Shown piece by piece: positions 1 through 11,616 of a stretch of DNA of 64,000 bases. The notes under the pieces were generated by a model. It did no database searches and had not been told where the DNA came from. It saw nothing but the letters and a program-made list of their open reading frames with translations. Origin of the DNA: Viola odorata. Its lineage: Eukaryota > Streptophyta > Magnoliopsida > Malpighiales > Violaceae. The stretch's first letter is position 1. Every line of letters starts with the position of its first letter. A program made the translations under genes and the position numbers. The stretch lies in assembly GCA_963691705.1 (NCBI GenBank), contig OY829541.1, positions 52,286,377-52,350,376 of the forward strand, in the 5' to 3' direction.

Positions 1-2508
1 CCTTGGACTATTGATCAAATACAAAAGACCCCATGATTTTTCAATTTTAAGATTTAGCCTCTAACCTATTTAGTTAAAGCAATTAACCCTTTTTTGTATT
101 AAAATAATTAAAAATATATTTTTTAATACAATGAAAATAATGAATATATATTTAATAATAAAACGACAATATATTTGATTTTACATAAAAAAAGAAATGA
201 ATTCTGAAGATGGTGATTTTTTAATGAAAAGAAAAAGCATGAGATTGTTTTTTCTTAAGAAAGACAATGTATAAAATGATAATAAATAAAGAGAGTAGGA
301 TAACTCTCTCTTCAATTTATTTTATTTTATTTTTATTTTTTATTATAAAACATTCCATATATTAATTTTCTTAAAAAGAAAACAATACATGTAAACAGCA
401 TTTTGGGCCCTCGTAAGGGAATATGTGAACTACGGACACAGTAATGGGCCTTCAGTAAGCCTGCTACAAGGCGAGAATGACAAAAGCTGGGCTAAGCCCG
501 CTCGCCATTTATGTCACTGACTCGGGAAGTCCAGCTACCCGTCGCGCATACTCGGCAAAAAATTGATAACTTATTGGGTACGAGAGCAAAGTTCAACTTT
601 ACCTCTCTTTTTCCGATCGATGCTTCTTTCTTGAATTCCTTACTAACTAGTAAATTCGATGACCGCACTTCACTGCAATAATGATTTATGTTATCCTGCA
701 TTTTTTTTAAATATATAAAATGCAAAGAATATAATTAAATATATACACATTCGGTTAACTAATGCAAAGGACATCAATAGATTTAACGTCTCTCTCTCTC
801 TTTTAAGCAAGAATGGTCAGTAGGTTTAAGTGGTTATTTGGGAGTCTGAGTTGGGTACCCAATTTAGCATTCCCGGAATGAAATGACAAGAATGGTGTTT
901 AGTAAACACCATTCAACAAATGAAAAAGTGTATTTTTGGGTGGCCAACCAAAAAAACAGGAGTTTAAGGAATGGAGCATTTTATGGTACGCTGATTTGGT
1001 CCTCTCTTTCTCCTTTCTTTTTTACTTTTTCATTTCATTTTAATTTTTTTACTTTATATAACCAACAAAATAAATTAAACTGAACTTTAATGTTTAATCA
1101 CTACTGTACTATTTGTTTATTTAATGACCCCCTATATTTGTATATTTTTATTTAACTACCTCTCACCGTTAAAGGTAAATTACGTGTAATGAACTTTGTA
1201 AAAAGAAAATTTGTCATGTCAGTGATTTTTCATTTTTAGTCTTACAAATATTATTCATGTAATTTTGGTTCGGGGTCGAGATTTGAGGTCTAGGTTATAG
1301 AACTTAAAGCTTAGGTTTAGGGGTTAGTGTATGAAGTTTGAGAGTTAAAATTAATAACCCATCCATATTAGTGTGTAATTTTATAATTATAAATAGAGTC
1401 AATAAGTATCCATATAATTATCAACATACGATTTGTGTTTTAAGTACGAGGGTGTAGGTTCAGGTTTAGAGTTTAGAGAATAGAGTAAATATATAGAGTA
1501 TGTACGTAATATAAAGTATGAAATTTAATGACAAAATTTATATTTTGACAACAAAAATACTTCACAATAATTAACTTAATTTGAGTTTTAATTATAAGCA
1601 TTTACTATTTATTAAATTAGTGTTAAAAAAGAATATTGTGCTTACCCTCTTTATAAATATAATTATCTAAAAATTAATTATTTAAATTTACTTTTTGTTA
1701 ACTTATATTTATACAAACATATAAAAAATGTAATTAATTATTACTTGAATGGTGGAGTCCTAAAAAAAAGAAATAAAAGAACATAAAAGATGTGAAGAAA
1801 AGAAATGGATCGTAGTTGCACTGCAGCAGAGTTGAGTTCGAATCTGAAGGAGCGGGTGAGCCTCGAATATTTTCGAGGGGAATCTCCGTCGAAAAATATG
1901 TTCAACTAGCATTTAATTACATAATTTCAACGGAGTTTTATTTGCGACGCTATCGAAAATCCGTTTGCTTTATTTTCTCAAAAGTTGCTATCGGAATTAG
2001 TTTTTTATAGTGGCCATTTAGAAAATATATAGATAGGGAAATTCCTCAAAATAATTGTGCCTCCAGAATATTCTTTATAATAAAAGTATACTGTAATTTA
2101 TAACCAAACAGAAGAGAGACTGATACGCATCCATAAAAACATAAAAGAGGCTTTCAAATGAGGTTTAATTAAACATTACATAACATCACGTTACATACAT
2201 AAACTGATCCGCTCTTTCGAAATCTCTCCCTTAAAGGAAATTCTGAGCAAATTCTGGCAGGATTAAAAAAAAAAAACTTTAAAAGCTAGCTGGACCAGCA
2301 GATCACATGAGACATGGACCGGACAGAGAAGAACATGGGATTGAACAGTACTAAAAGCGAGGACATGCATATGTAATAATTAAAATATACGTAGGGGACC
2401 CCAAAAAGAAAAAAAGGAAAAAAAAACCAAAAAAACTATTCACTATATCTAAGGTTAGCATCAGTTCATCGCCATCATCTTCATGCCCTATGTTAATTAA
2501 AAGCTGAT
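1..2508. other. AT-rich intergenic DNA, no gene recognised
   Basis: Only short open frames occur and none resembles a known protein. The stretch has many A/T runs and low-complexity pieces. A perfect inverted repeat with 12-bp arms and a 1-bp centre lies at 890-914 (arm GAATGGTGTTTA); it may be a scrap of a MITE, but no element ends could be defined. Confidence 0.6.
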
Positions 2509-2568
2509 ATGGACAGAGAAACGACGACGGATCATGGGCAAGAAATCATGGGCTTTTCGTGTTTCCAC

Positions 2569-3486
2569 CTACCGCCCCAAACACAGAGCAGCCTTAACGT
2601 CCAATCTCCATGCAAAACCACCCCCGTCCATCCTCCACGCATCACACGGCACTGTAACGGAACCCTTCATCTCCTTCCCGTAATAGTTCCCGTACTGTAC
2701 CCTCACCCTGCAACTGAACGCCCGGTGACTTGCTAACCTCACAGTCACAGGCACGGACTCCTTCATCACAAGCCACACCAGCGGTACCTGATTATTCTCA
2801 TCATCACTACTACTATCCGCATCACGGCCCACCAATTTCCTATACGCTTCATTCGTCCACGTCACCCTACCAAACCTGTCTGATATCAGCCCTGGACAAC
2901 ACGTGTCCCTCTCCAGATTTAACCTCCTCTCCTCATCCGTGCACCCTAGCCCATCATCATCCACCATCCACGTGTCGGTCACGAATTCTACCGTCACACA
3001 CGATCCCACCACCCGACTCACAACCGCCCGATCCGCAACTGCACCACGATCTTTTGCATTATTATTGCTCCCGAAACTGGGCCACGTAGGCGTACTGGCA
3101 GTACTCCGTCTTTCCTTGAAATCTGGCGGAGATTCCCACACCGGAGAGTCTTTCCGGTCAGGAGTTTCAGGCAAAAGCGCCAGAGTAACCACCTTCTCCT
3201 GATCTTCAGAACTTAAACACTGCTTCTTCTTCCTACTACACCTCTTAGTAGCACCGTTACACTTCCGCTTCCCTCTCCTCGACTTAGGGCTGCCGTCACT
3301 CGTCTCCGGAGACGAGCGGCTAGAAGTCGAGCTGCCAGATCCGGATCCAGACCCGGCCGCAACCGGTTTCGGCGCAATAGGGCGGAATTTCAACATGATC
3401 CGATCCACCTTAGACGACACTTCGTAGGCTCCTCCTCCTCCTCCCCCTGCATATCTCGCTATACAGCACCCTCCATTCCGGTCCAT
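2569..3486 (-). CDS. DUF7950-type plant protein, single exon
   Basis: An uninterrupted 305-residue frame read on the minus strand. The N-terminus has a glycine run and the motif MLKFRPIAPKP (about residues 31-41), which I associate with plant DUF7950 proteins. It is followed by a Ser/Gly-rich linker and a strongly basic stretch around residues 68-89 (KSRRGKRK, then SRKKKQ) that looks like a bipartite nuclear localisation signal. The C-terminal half (about 155-305) is a folded-looking domain with ISDRFGRVTWTNEAYRKLVG, a segment reminiscent of PAS domains. The function is unknown; the basic stretch suggests a nuclear role (inference). The start is the first ATG of the frame, just downstream of a TATA-like TTATAAAAG on the minus strand near 3575. 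Several G-boxes lie further upstream. The family name is recalled, not searched. Confidence 0.8.
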   Translation of the reverse strand: MDRNGGCCIARYAGGGGGGAYEVSSKVDRIMLKFRPIAPKPVAAGSGSGSGSSTSSRSSPETSDGSPKSRRGKRKCNGATKRCSRKKKQCLSSEDQEKVVTLALLPETPDRKDSPVWESPPDFKERRSTASTPTWPSFGSNNNAKDRGAVADRAVVSRVVGSCVTVEFVTDTWMVDDDGLGCTDEERRLNLERDTCCPGLISDRFGRVTWTNEAYRKLVGRDADSSSDDENNQVPLVWLVMKESVPVTVRLASHRAFSCRVRVQYGNYYGKEMKGSVTVPCDAWRMDGGGFAWRLDVKAALCLGR

Positions 3487-3570
3487 TCTTTTCCTCTCAC
3501 TCTCTGGTTTTTTTTTGGTTTGGTTTTTTTAGTTTTCTTGGGTTTGGCGAGACGAGGAAAGAAGAAGGTC

Positions 3571-3583
3571 GTACTTTTATAAG
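3571..3583 (-). promoter_or_regulatory. Putative TATA box of the DUF7950 gene
   Basis: Read on the minus strand the sequence contains TTATAAAAG about 90 bp before the ATG at 3486. The spacing suits a plant core promoter with a short leader. No transcript evidence is available here. Confidence 0.45.
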
Positions 3584-3613
3584 GACTGTAGGGGCGACGC
3601 GTGTGAGAGGTGA

Positions 3614-4163
3614 CACGTGTGGTTGGAGTGGGTTAAACAGCACAGAGAGGGTATTGGGTAGGACGGAAAACGTGGCGTTTGAGGTTTCTAGTGGGCCCCT
3701 CCAGCAGTATTTCGTGATTGGGCCCAACGGTTTAGCCAATGGGGTGGCGAAGAGTGTCTAGCGGTGGCGACAAAAGAGGGGCACGTATGTTACTGGCCTC
3801 GCGGAATGTGTAAAGTGTTTGGACTGAACTGGGTTTTTGGTTGGTTTTGGTTTTGGCTGTGGGTAGAGAGAGAGAGGAGAGAGAGTAGTGTTTTGGGTTC
3901 TGAAGTTTTGTTTTGGATAGTTTGTTCGAGAAAGAGGACACGTGGTCCTAGGGTGAGAGTAGCATAGGAAATGCAGATAGCAGCAAAATCTTACGGGGTT
4001 TCTACTTTCTATAATTAGTAGGAGAAGATCTTGCCACGTGAACGGTGGATGGTGACACGGGGTGTCTATCTGGTCTCGAATTATATGTCCGGTGTTTTGG
4101 CGCAACTGTAGTACGTGTTAGAGTAAAATTTAGGTACATTATGATATAGGATGATGACACGTG
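3614..4163. promoter_or_regulatory. Cluster of four G-boxes (CACGTG) upstream of the DUF7950 gene
   Basis: CACGTG palindromes lie at 3614-3619, 3939-3944, 4035-4040 and 4158-4163. Three are in the context GACACGTG. An extra ABRE-like ACGTGGC is at 3670-3676. In plants such sites bind bZIP (ABF/HY5) and bHLH (PIF/MYC) factors, so ABA, stress or light control is plausible for the gene at 2569-3486. Confidence 0.5.
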
Positions 4164-5315
4164 TCTAAAAGTGTCAAAAATAATGATATTCTAATACTAT
4201 TTGGGGCACGTATCATCATCCTGGATATGTAGAACCAAGTTTTTTCCGTTTCCGTTTTGTTTTCCATCTTATTCACGAGTTAATGCACCGTTGTTGATAA
4301 AAAAAGAGAGTTACTTAATGCACCGTTTATGGTATGTGTTGCGGCTAGATGACTAAGATGAGTGAGTCCGAATTCGGATCTAAAATTTAAGAAAAAATCG
4401 TAAAATTTATATAAGTTGAGTCTGGATGAACTTTATTTTAAAATTCAACCTAATTTTCTAAGCTTAATGGACTATCCGTAAATCTAACAACTTTGTTAAT
4501 TTAAAAAAACGATATTGTTTATTTTTATAAAACTAATTATAGTATATATTTATTTTTTACATATAATTAAACATATTTTGCGGACATACTAAAATTTCAA
4601 AATTCCCTGGTCCTAAAGTTTCAAAATTCAGGCTCTTTACTGTAGGCATGAGCGAATATTAAACAAGGGCATCGCTTCAAATTGATTTTGACTGTAAAAT
4701 TATTAGATCAAAATAATAAATTTAATCTACTATATCCATTAGATCGATGAACTCACAAACTTGTACGTACAGTATTTAATTGCATTTTGCAGTTAATGAA
4801 GATTATTTGCACTATTTGCCATCTGGTGCATAATATATGTAATTCATTTAAATTGTAGGAGACGGAGTCCATAAAAAAGTACTTTACTTTACTAAAAATT
4901 GTAATCATGATCCAGAAACTTATAAATGAGTTGGTTAAGTACTGATGATGAAGCACATGCATTGATATAAACACTGAATGAATATTGGACAAGATTCGAT
5001 TATAGATACTGCGATACAAAAAAAATTAAAAATTTTAGGATATTGACACGACAACAATTTAAAAAAAAAGGATTTTCAATCATATCTATAAGTAAAATGC
5101 AATTTAAACATTAATTTTAATAACTATAATTTACATTATATCTCTTTGGTATTAATAATTGCTTAAAATTATGATAAAAAAGGCTAGACACGGGAAGTGG
5201 TGAGTCAAACACGTATCGTATGGTTGATATTAAAAACGAATCCAATACGTGACACGGTATAAAAATAAAGTGTTCATATTTTTTAAGTAAGAAGCTTATG
5301 TATGTTCATGTAAAG
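4164..5315. other. AT-rich intergenic DNA, nothing recognised
   Basis: No convincing coding frame, RNA gene or element end was found between the G-box region and the hAT element that starts at 5316. Confidence 0.5.
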
Positions 5316-7272
5316 TAGGGGTGTCAAATGGGTGGGTATGGGTGGGTATGGGTAATGACTAGGTGGGTATGGGTGGGTATGGGTATCATACCCATTTATT
5401 ACCCATATAATTTTTTAAATGGGTACCCATACCCATTTATACCCATTTAATTATACCCACCCATTTATACCCATTTACACTCATTTAAATCATTCTCACT
5501 CAATAAATATATTTTTTTATTAAGTAAGATTAAAAATATTATGTTTGACCAAAAAATGTAGATTTTGACAAAGTTTGACTATGTGACTCGATTTTGACTG
5601 TGTATGATGATTTTATCGTTTAAGCTCGGGTTTGACCGTTTAGGCTCGGGTTTTATCATTTAGGTTCGGTTTTGACCATTTAGGCTCGGGTTTGACCATT
5701 TAGGCTCGGATTTTATTATTTAGGCTCAAGTTTGACCGTTTAGACTCGGGTTTGACCATTTAGACTCGGGTTTGACCATTTAGGCTCGAGTTTGACCATT
5801 TAGACTCGGGTTTGACCATTTAGGCTCGGGTTTGAAAATTTTAGGCTCGGATTTTATCGTTTAGGTTCGGATTTGACCATTTAGGCTCGGATTTTATTGT
5901 TTAGACTCGGGTTTGACCATTTAGGCTCGAGTTTGACCATTTAGACTCGAGTTTGACCATTTAGGCTCGGGTTTGACCATTTAGGTTCGGATTTTATCGT
6001 TTAGGCTCGGGTTTGACCATTTAGACTCGGGTTTGACCATTTAGGCCACGAGGTTTAGTCTAATACTGGTGAAAATTTTAGCATATTTTAAAATGTCATT
6101 TATTCAAATTAGCTTGTAAAAAAAATAATTAAAGCCATTTTAATAGTATATAGTACCAAATACGAATGGTACAAACATTGACATCTAATCTTGTTTTTGT
6201 TTTTGCATCCATCTATATAATACGAAGATCATGATAGACCCTGACTTTCCAAGCCCTGGTAATCCTCGTTTAAAGGAACATCTTCATTGGTAAGTAGTCC
6301 CACTGTACTATATTTATCTATGTATATAATTTTTAGGCAATGTTTGCCCTTGTTGTTACTGTATTGCTGAACTAAAGTTACTGTACGGTTAAGAAAATGT
6401 ACTATTTTTAAAAATTATCAAAGTGTTTGATTAAAACAGCAAAATAATTGAAAGAGGATATAAAACATTATTGTTATTTTTACTAAAAAATTGCTACATA
6501 TTATTGTGTGATAGTTAGATTTTCTCGTACAAAAATACTAATTAAAACTACAAATATAAGTAAATTAAATAATTAAATATATTATATAAAAATTAATAAA
6601 TGAATACTAAAAGAAAACTATTTACGTAAAATATTTTATTTAAGTAAAAGAAACTAGGAAAATTAAATGGAAGAATTATTGTATAAAAAAACATATAATT
6701 ATGATTGATTATATATATCAATACAAATATTATATTGATTTTACAAATTAAAAACAAAGCTTAGTCTACTAATTATAATAACAATAAATTTAATTAATTA
6801 AAAAGATAAATTAACTAACATGGACGCATTTTATATATGTATATAAATGATTTATGATCATGATTTTATCTCATGAAAAGTATAAAAAATCCATTTTTAA
6901 AAAATTAAATAAAATAGGAAAAGTGGATATAGAATTACTCATCTTGAGATAGAGATTATGTTGTTGTAATTTTTAATTTATTTTGTTCATTATATAGTGT
7001 AAGAAAATTAAATTTGTTTAAAAATAAAAAATAAAAAAGATGAGAGAGAGAGGAAAAGTAGAGATATAGGATTGACTTGAGTGTAATTACTAATTAGTAC
7101 CCATTGGGTACCCATTACCCAACCCAATAAAACCCACCTATTTTAGTTTAAATGGGTATATTACCCATTTATACCCATTTAAAAATTACACTAACCCATT
7201 TAACACCCATACCCACTTAAATTAGTTGGGTATGGGTACCCATTGGGTATGGATAGATTTTTGCCACCCCTA
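5316..7272. mobile_element. Non-autonomous hAT element with 8-bp target duplication
   Basis: The left end reads TAGGGGTGTCAAA and the right end, reverse-complemented, reads TAGGGGTGGCAAA. The element is flanked by the perfect 8-bp direct repeat ATGTAAAG (5308-5315 and 7273-7280), the target-duplication length of hAT transposons. Just inside both ends are dense repeats of GGGTA/TACCC type (about 5328-5470 and 7098-7255), which can pair with each other. The 1,957-bp body has no transposase frame, so it must have moved with enzyme supplied in trans. It carries a 20-bp minisatellite at 5611-6045. Confidence 0.88.
5611..6045. repeat. 20-bp minisatellite inside the hAT element
   Basis: About 21-22 tandem copies of a 20-bp unit close to TTTGACCATTTAGGCTCGGG. 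Common variants have ATC or ATT in place of ACC, and GAC in place of GGC. The array is almost gapless; one unit near 5831-5850 departs from the consensus length. Confidence 0.9.
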
Positions 7273-7312
7273 ATGTAAAGTGACTCGGGAATCTAAAATT
7301 TTGAGTTTTATT

Positions 7313-7968
7313 GCGTTTGGTTGACACAATAAAAATTGGACTCCCCGGAATCTAACTTTTCTTGACCCCTCACTTTCCTTTAAAATAGAAAAAAAGTGAT
7401 TCCTTCGCTAAGGGGTGGGGAAAGTGATTTCATAGTACAAGAAAAGTTATTTTTTTTTAAATTACATATTTGTCCCAAAAAAATTATAGAAAAATAACCT
7501 AACCTAAAATCGTTCCATCGCCGACTTCATTCTCATTGTTCCTAACACTTCATCTAGAATGGAATTGAAATTTGATGTGCGTGAATGCATATAGAATGTC
7601 AAGTTAGTTTTGATTACTAGAAAGAATAGGGATAAAAAAATTTCTAACGTGGTTACCTCCTATTAATGAGATTAGTAAAGTTATGTGTATAATTTGAAAT
7701 CTATTAGAAATTTATTAAGTTTTTAATCAGTGACTAAATTTAATTATCTAATTGAATCTTCCTCTTATTGCCTATTAATAATTATTATCTATTAAGGATA
7801 AAGTAGTAATATTCTTTACTTTCCCTTGCAATTTCCAAGTACAAAACAAACACAAAAATGTTAATTTTTTAGGAATTTTAAATCCTAATTAAAAATTAAA
7901 AAACTAACATTCTCCCTAATCACTCTCGTGATTCTAAGAAGAAAAAAAACATTTCGTGAACCAAACTC
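7313..7968. mobile_element. Possible small MITE between two larger transposons
   Basis: The left edge GCGTTTGGTTGACACAAT (7313-7330) and the reverse complement of the right edge (GAGTTTGGTTCACGAAAT, ending at 7968) match over about 13 of 18 positions. The interior has no coding frame. No clear target duplication was found, so the call is tentative. Confidence 0.3.
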
Positions 7969-8653
7969 TATCTAAATCTCAACTCCAACCCCGTAACTAC
8001 TATTTTTTTAATTCAACCACATCTGACGCGGTAAACTATAAGAATTTGTTTGGCATATTTCATTAGGGGGTGTTTGGTATCAAAATCATGCTAGAGTTCA
8101 ATTCATTTCATTAATTCAATTCAATTAGAATTCAATTGAATTAAATTAATGAATGAACTTTAATGATTGGTATAACCACATATAATTGAAAGAATTCAAT
8201 TGAATTGAAATGAACACATTGTTTGGTATCGTTAAGAAATGGTTTCATTTTACTTATTTGACCATTATACCCCTAAATTAAAATTTACCCATAAAATAGA
8301 AGAAAAAAAAGTTCTTCAATTATACCCCTAGATTCGTTACATATTTCTTGAATTATGTTTACTTTGCTGTTTAGCTATCATGTTAGAATAACAAAGGACC
8401 TCCAGTTTCAATAACTTGGTTGTTTTCTTCTACGTGCTTGCACGTCTTGAAAGAGTACCAAATATCATTCATAATTATCGAAATTTACACCTTAATCGTT
8501 TTCTGGATAATAGCTGCCACGGACAGAAACACATCACTATCCTGGTACATAAGAATATTGATGCATATGTCGTTGCTTGTTGCAAAGCAGAAATGACAAC
8601 TGTCGAGTTCAAGCCTCTTAATCACATTCATATTTACCCATAAAAGCCAGCAG

Positions 8654-8760
8654 AATAGTTCTACCAATAGCCAAGATTACACAGCTATTCATGACAGACC
8701 ATTCAAAAAAAAGACCAAAAAATAGTTCTAACAATAGCCAAGATTACACAGCTATTCCAT
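8654..8760. repeat. Short direct repeat in the PIF element's left arm
   Basis: A segment of roughly 38 bp containing AATAGCCAAGATTACACAGC occurs at about 8654-8691 and again at about 8721-8758, with one or two differences. It is non-coding and may be a subterminal repeat of the transposon. Confidence 0.6.
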
Positions 8761-9090
8761 CAATTATCTAATACTCAGAATGAAGTAACATTCCAGCAAA
8801 CCATAAGCATCTCAATCAGTTTAATAGTAAAGGAAGGAGGTTAAACATAATAGACAAATTCCCAAGACTTTTCAGCGATCATAACTCACTGATTGGGAGC
8901 CTCTGTAATATGGTTTCAACCTGATTGGGAGCATCTAATATAAGTACCTAAGTCAAGTTCAATAAAGCCAACAGAATTGGAGCAACAATAGTACAAGAAG
9001 AAGAAACAGAGACATAATATCAACTAGATTCTAAGTAGAACCTCCATCATCTCACAATAATAAACATAAAAATATGATCAAAAGCAACTA

Positions 9091-10151
9091 CTATCCTTGC
9101 ATTTTCCTAGCCAACCATAGAGCACGTAGACCATTCGGGCATGCAAAAAACGTGCCAATCAAATCTGGATGAGCCACAAGCCAATCCACGACATCTAATA
9201 AAGCAGTCCCTTCGAGCCCTAACCCTTCCATTGCCTCAAAAATTTCCGGTTCACTCCAAACACGTCGGCTGGTACTCAAAATTGCATCTGCTATTTTGTT
9301 CATAGCACTTGTCACTTCTGAAATTTCATCAATTATTGTAGTCTTCATTGGCTGTTTCCTTTTTGTACCTTTAGAAGTAGATACCGATCCACCTTGGGTA
9401 TCATTGGACGTGTTTCCCCCACTCTCAAACGGAGAAAGGTTCTCTAGTTGAGCTTCATTAGTACCTATCATTTCATCCACATCATCGATCGTCAACTCTC
9501 TTTTTTCTCTTTCCCATCGTCTGATCTTCTCTTTTGCAGTTTCAGCTACTTCACCGGTGGCTCGATCTTTCTCAAAGATCTCACGAAAGAGATCCAAATG
9601 GTGTAAAGTCCTCCCGCGAACAAGTTTGTACTTTTCATCAGCCTAATATTAAACAAAAATTCAACATTAATCATAAATGGTGTTTCATCCCATTAACAAA
9701 TGCAAAAACATAAGAACTTTGACAAGATACATACCTTAATCATTTCAATCCACACTTCCGGTTCAGCTTCAATCCTTTTGGTGGTTTCATCCCATCCAAA
9801 CCCACTTTTCTTAAGAACTTGACAAGCTAGAAACATTTGATCCTTCACAGTTTTCAATCGGTTAACAACCTTTGCTTTGTTAATAACTACCCCAAACTGA
9901 TTGTTAACCTCTGTTACTACTCTTTTATAAGACAATGCAGAAACGTTCCTATCATCTTTCAAACCTTTGTTCTTTTCCTCTTTCAAAATTTCTAGCATTA
10001 ACCCATCCATTTCTGTAGTCCACTTAAAATAACCACTAGCAGATTTCATATCTTCACTAGTGGCGCTTGTCTCTTGAGCATTATCCACTTCCATTCTTCC
10101 AACTGAAAAAGTAGCAGTACTCCTAGAAAATGATATCATGATTGAGAGCAA
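9091..10151 (-). CDS. PIF/Harbinger ORF1: MYB/SANT-like DNA-binding protein
   Basis: Two exons: 10151-9735 and 9642-9091, joined across a 92-bp intron with GT-AG ends. This gives 322 residues in frame. The next possible start, at 10094 (MEVDN), would give 303. The N-terminal part has the trihelix-like pattern of plant Myb/SANT-like proteins (FKWTTEMDGLMLEIL, then a KTVKDQMFLA helix and a W-containing third segment around EVWIEMI). The second exon has an acidic/charged coiled-coil region, a basic patch (KGTKRKQ) and a tail ending WLARKMQG. In active PIF/Harbinger elements this protein helps bring the transposase to the element ends. It lies directly downstream of the transposase on the same strand. 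No stop or frameshift was seen. Confidence 0.82.
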
Positions 10152-10392
10152 ATTTACAAGTCAAAACAGGAAAAATAATTCGAGAAAAAACAGGAAAAAC
10201 CAAACATACAAAAGTAAGCAAAAGTCATCCACAAAGATCATCATATACTCTAAATCTGCTTAAATCTTGCAGATCATCATTCCAAATTAGTTTTTCCTCT
10301 AATACCTAAAAACAACATGTTCAGCAAAGCAAAAAACAAAACTCATATCGAAAAAATCCATGCTCACATTACAAATTTGTGCAGCTAAAAAA

Positions 10393-11616
10393 CTAATCCT
10401 GAGCGACATAATCATGCCACATTTGTGCAGCTATTGATTCTCTGATCATCTCTCCTCTCCTACCATCTTCACTTCTAGAAACACCCCCTCCAATTAAGTG
10501 TCCATCTTTGGTTTCAACATGCATTAACTCCCTATCAACGCGTGCAATCAATTCTTCATCCGGATCAACATTCATCAAGAAATTATGTAAAATGCAGCAA
10601 GCTAACACAATGTTTGATGTCGTATCCACATCATATCTTGCATCTTGAGATAAAATTGGAAATCTAGATTTCAAGACACCAAAAGATCTCTCAACAGAAT
10701 TACGTAACGACGCATGCCTTAAATTAAATAACTCTTTGGCATTTTCAGGCCGACGTTGAGAGTATTCTTTCAAGTGGTAACGTGTACTCCTATAGGGAGT
10801 GATAAACCCCGACCTTAACATATAACCTGCATCGGCTAAATAGAACTTACCTAAAAAAAAACTTTAATTAATTACAAAAAATAAGTTAATTGACAATTTT
10901 GAATTTTTAGTAAACTACTAGAAAAAAAAAATATAAGTTAAGAAATTTACCCTCAGGGACTTTCAACTTATGTTCTCTAGTTAAGGAATTTTCTAAAATT
11001 CGTGAATCTGAGGCCGAGCCTTCCCACCCGGGGAGCACATAAGTAAATCTTAGATCAAAAGAGGATGCTACTAAAATGTTCATGGTAGGGTATCCCTTTC
11101 TTCCTCTATATCTTGTAATACTATCTTTTGGTACCTTTACTTGAATATGCGTCCCATCGATGGCACCAACACAATTCTATATATACAAAAAAAAATTGTT
11201 AAAAGTTTCATGTTTAAAAAAATATTTACATTATTAAACCATAATTATTGACTAAAGGAAAAATATTATACCTGAAAATAAGGATAAAACCTACTATCCT
11301 CTAATATTTTTTGAGGAATTGAAGATGCATTTGGTTGTATCAAAAATTGATCCTCAAGATTCAAAATTGCTTTAAGAACTTGATGGAAGTGACGACTAAC
11401 AGTCTCTCCTGAGCGACGAAAGAAAAAACTTGCTGAACGGTTCCTTGATTGACCACTTATCGTGTGTAGAAACTTAGCTACTTGTTCTTCAACAAAAGAG
11501 AATTTAGTATCTCTTAAGAGGTTCTTGTCTCGAAGAATAGAAACTAGTTCTGTAAACGCATCGAACCCCATGCGTAGTACACAACGAGCATTGTTATTCG
11601 TTTGTAACTCCATCAT
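10393..11616 (-). CDS. PIF/Harbinger transposase (HARBI1-like, DDE_4)
   Basis: Three exons: 11616-11272, 11176-10951 and 10850-10393. They sum to 1,029 nt in frame, giving 342 residues. Exon 1 carries the helical N-terminal region (MGFDAFTELVSILRD). Exon 2 begins with NCVGAIDGTHI, containing the first catalytic aspartate, then GYPTMNILVA and GWEGSASDSRIL. Exon 3 has FYLADAGY, then LRNSVERSFGVLKSRFPIL, which holds the catalytic glutamate, and CCILHNFLM. The motif set is that of the HARBI1/DDE_4 nuclease fold. No internal stop was found. The start is the ATG pair at 11616/11613; the frame stays open upstream as far as a TGA near 11705, so a leader exon could add residues. Confidence 0.85.

Noticed and set aside
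1265..1480. GGTTTAG-like words resembling interstitial telomere repeats
   Set aside because: The words are irregular, with no run of TTTAGGG units, so it is just low-complexity DNA.
2509..3202. Plus-strand open frames of 75-119 codons over the DUF7950 gene
   Set aside because: They are antisense shadows of the GC-richer minus-strand gene and have Ser/Pro/His-biased composition without motifs.
8416..8667. Overlapping short frames in the left arm of the PIF element
   Set aside because: No family resemblance, and both strands are open by chance.
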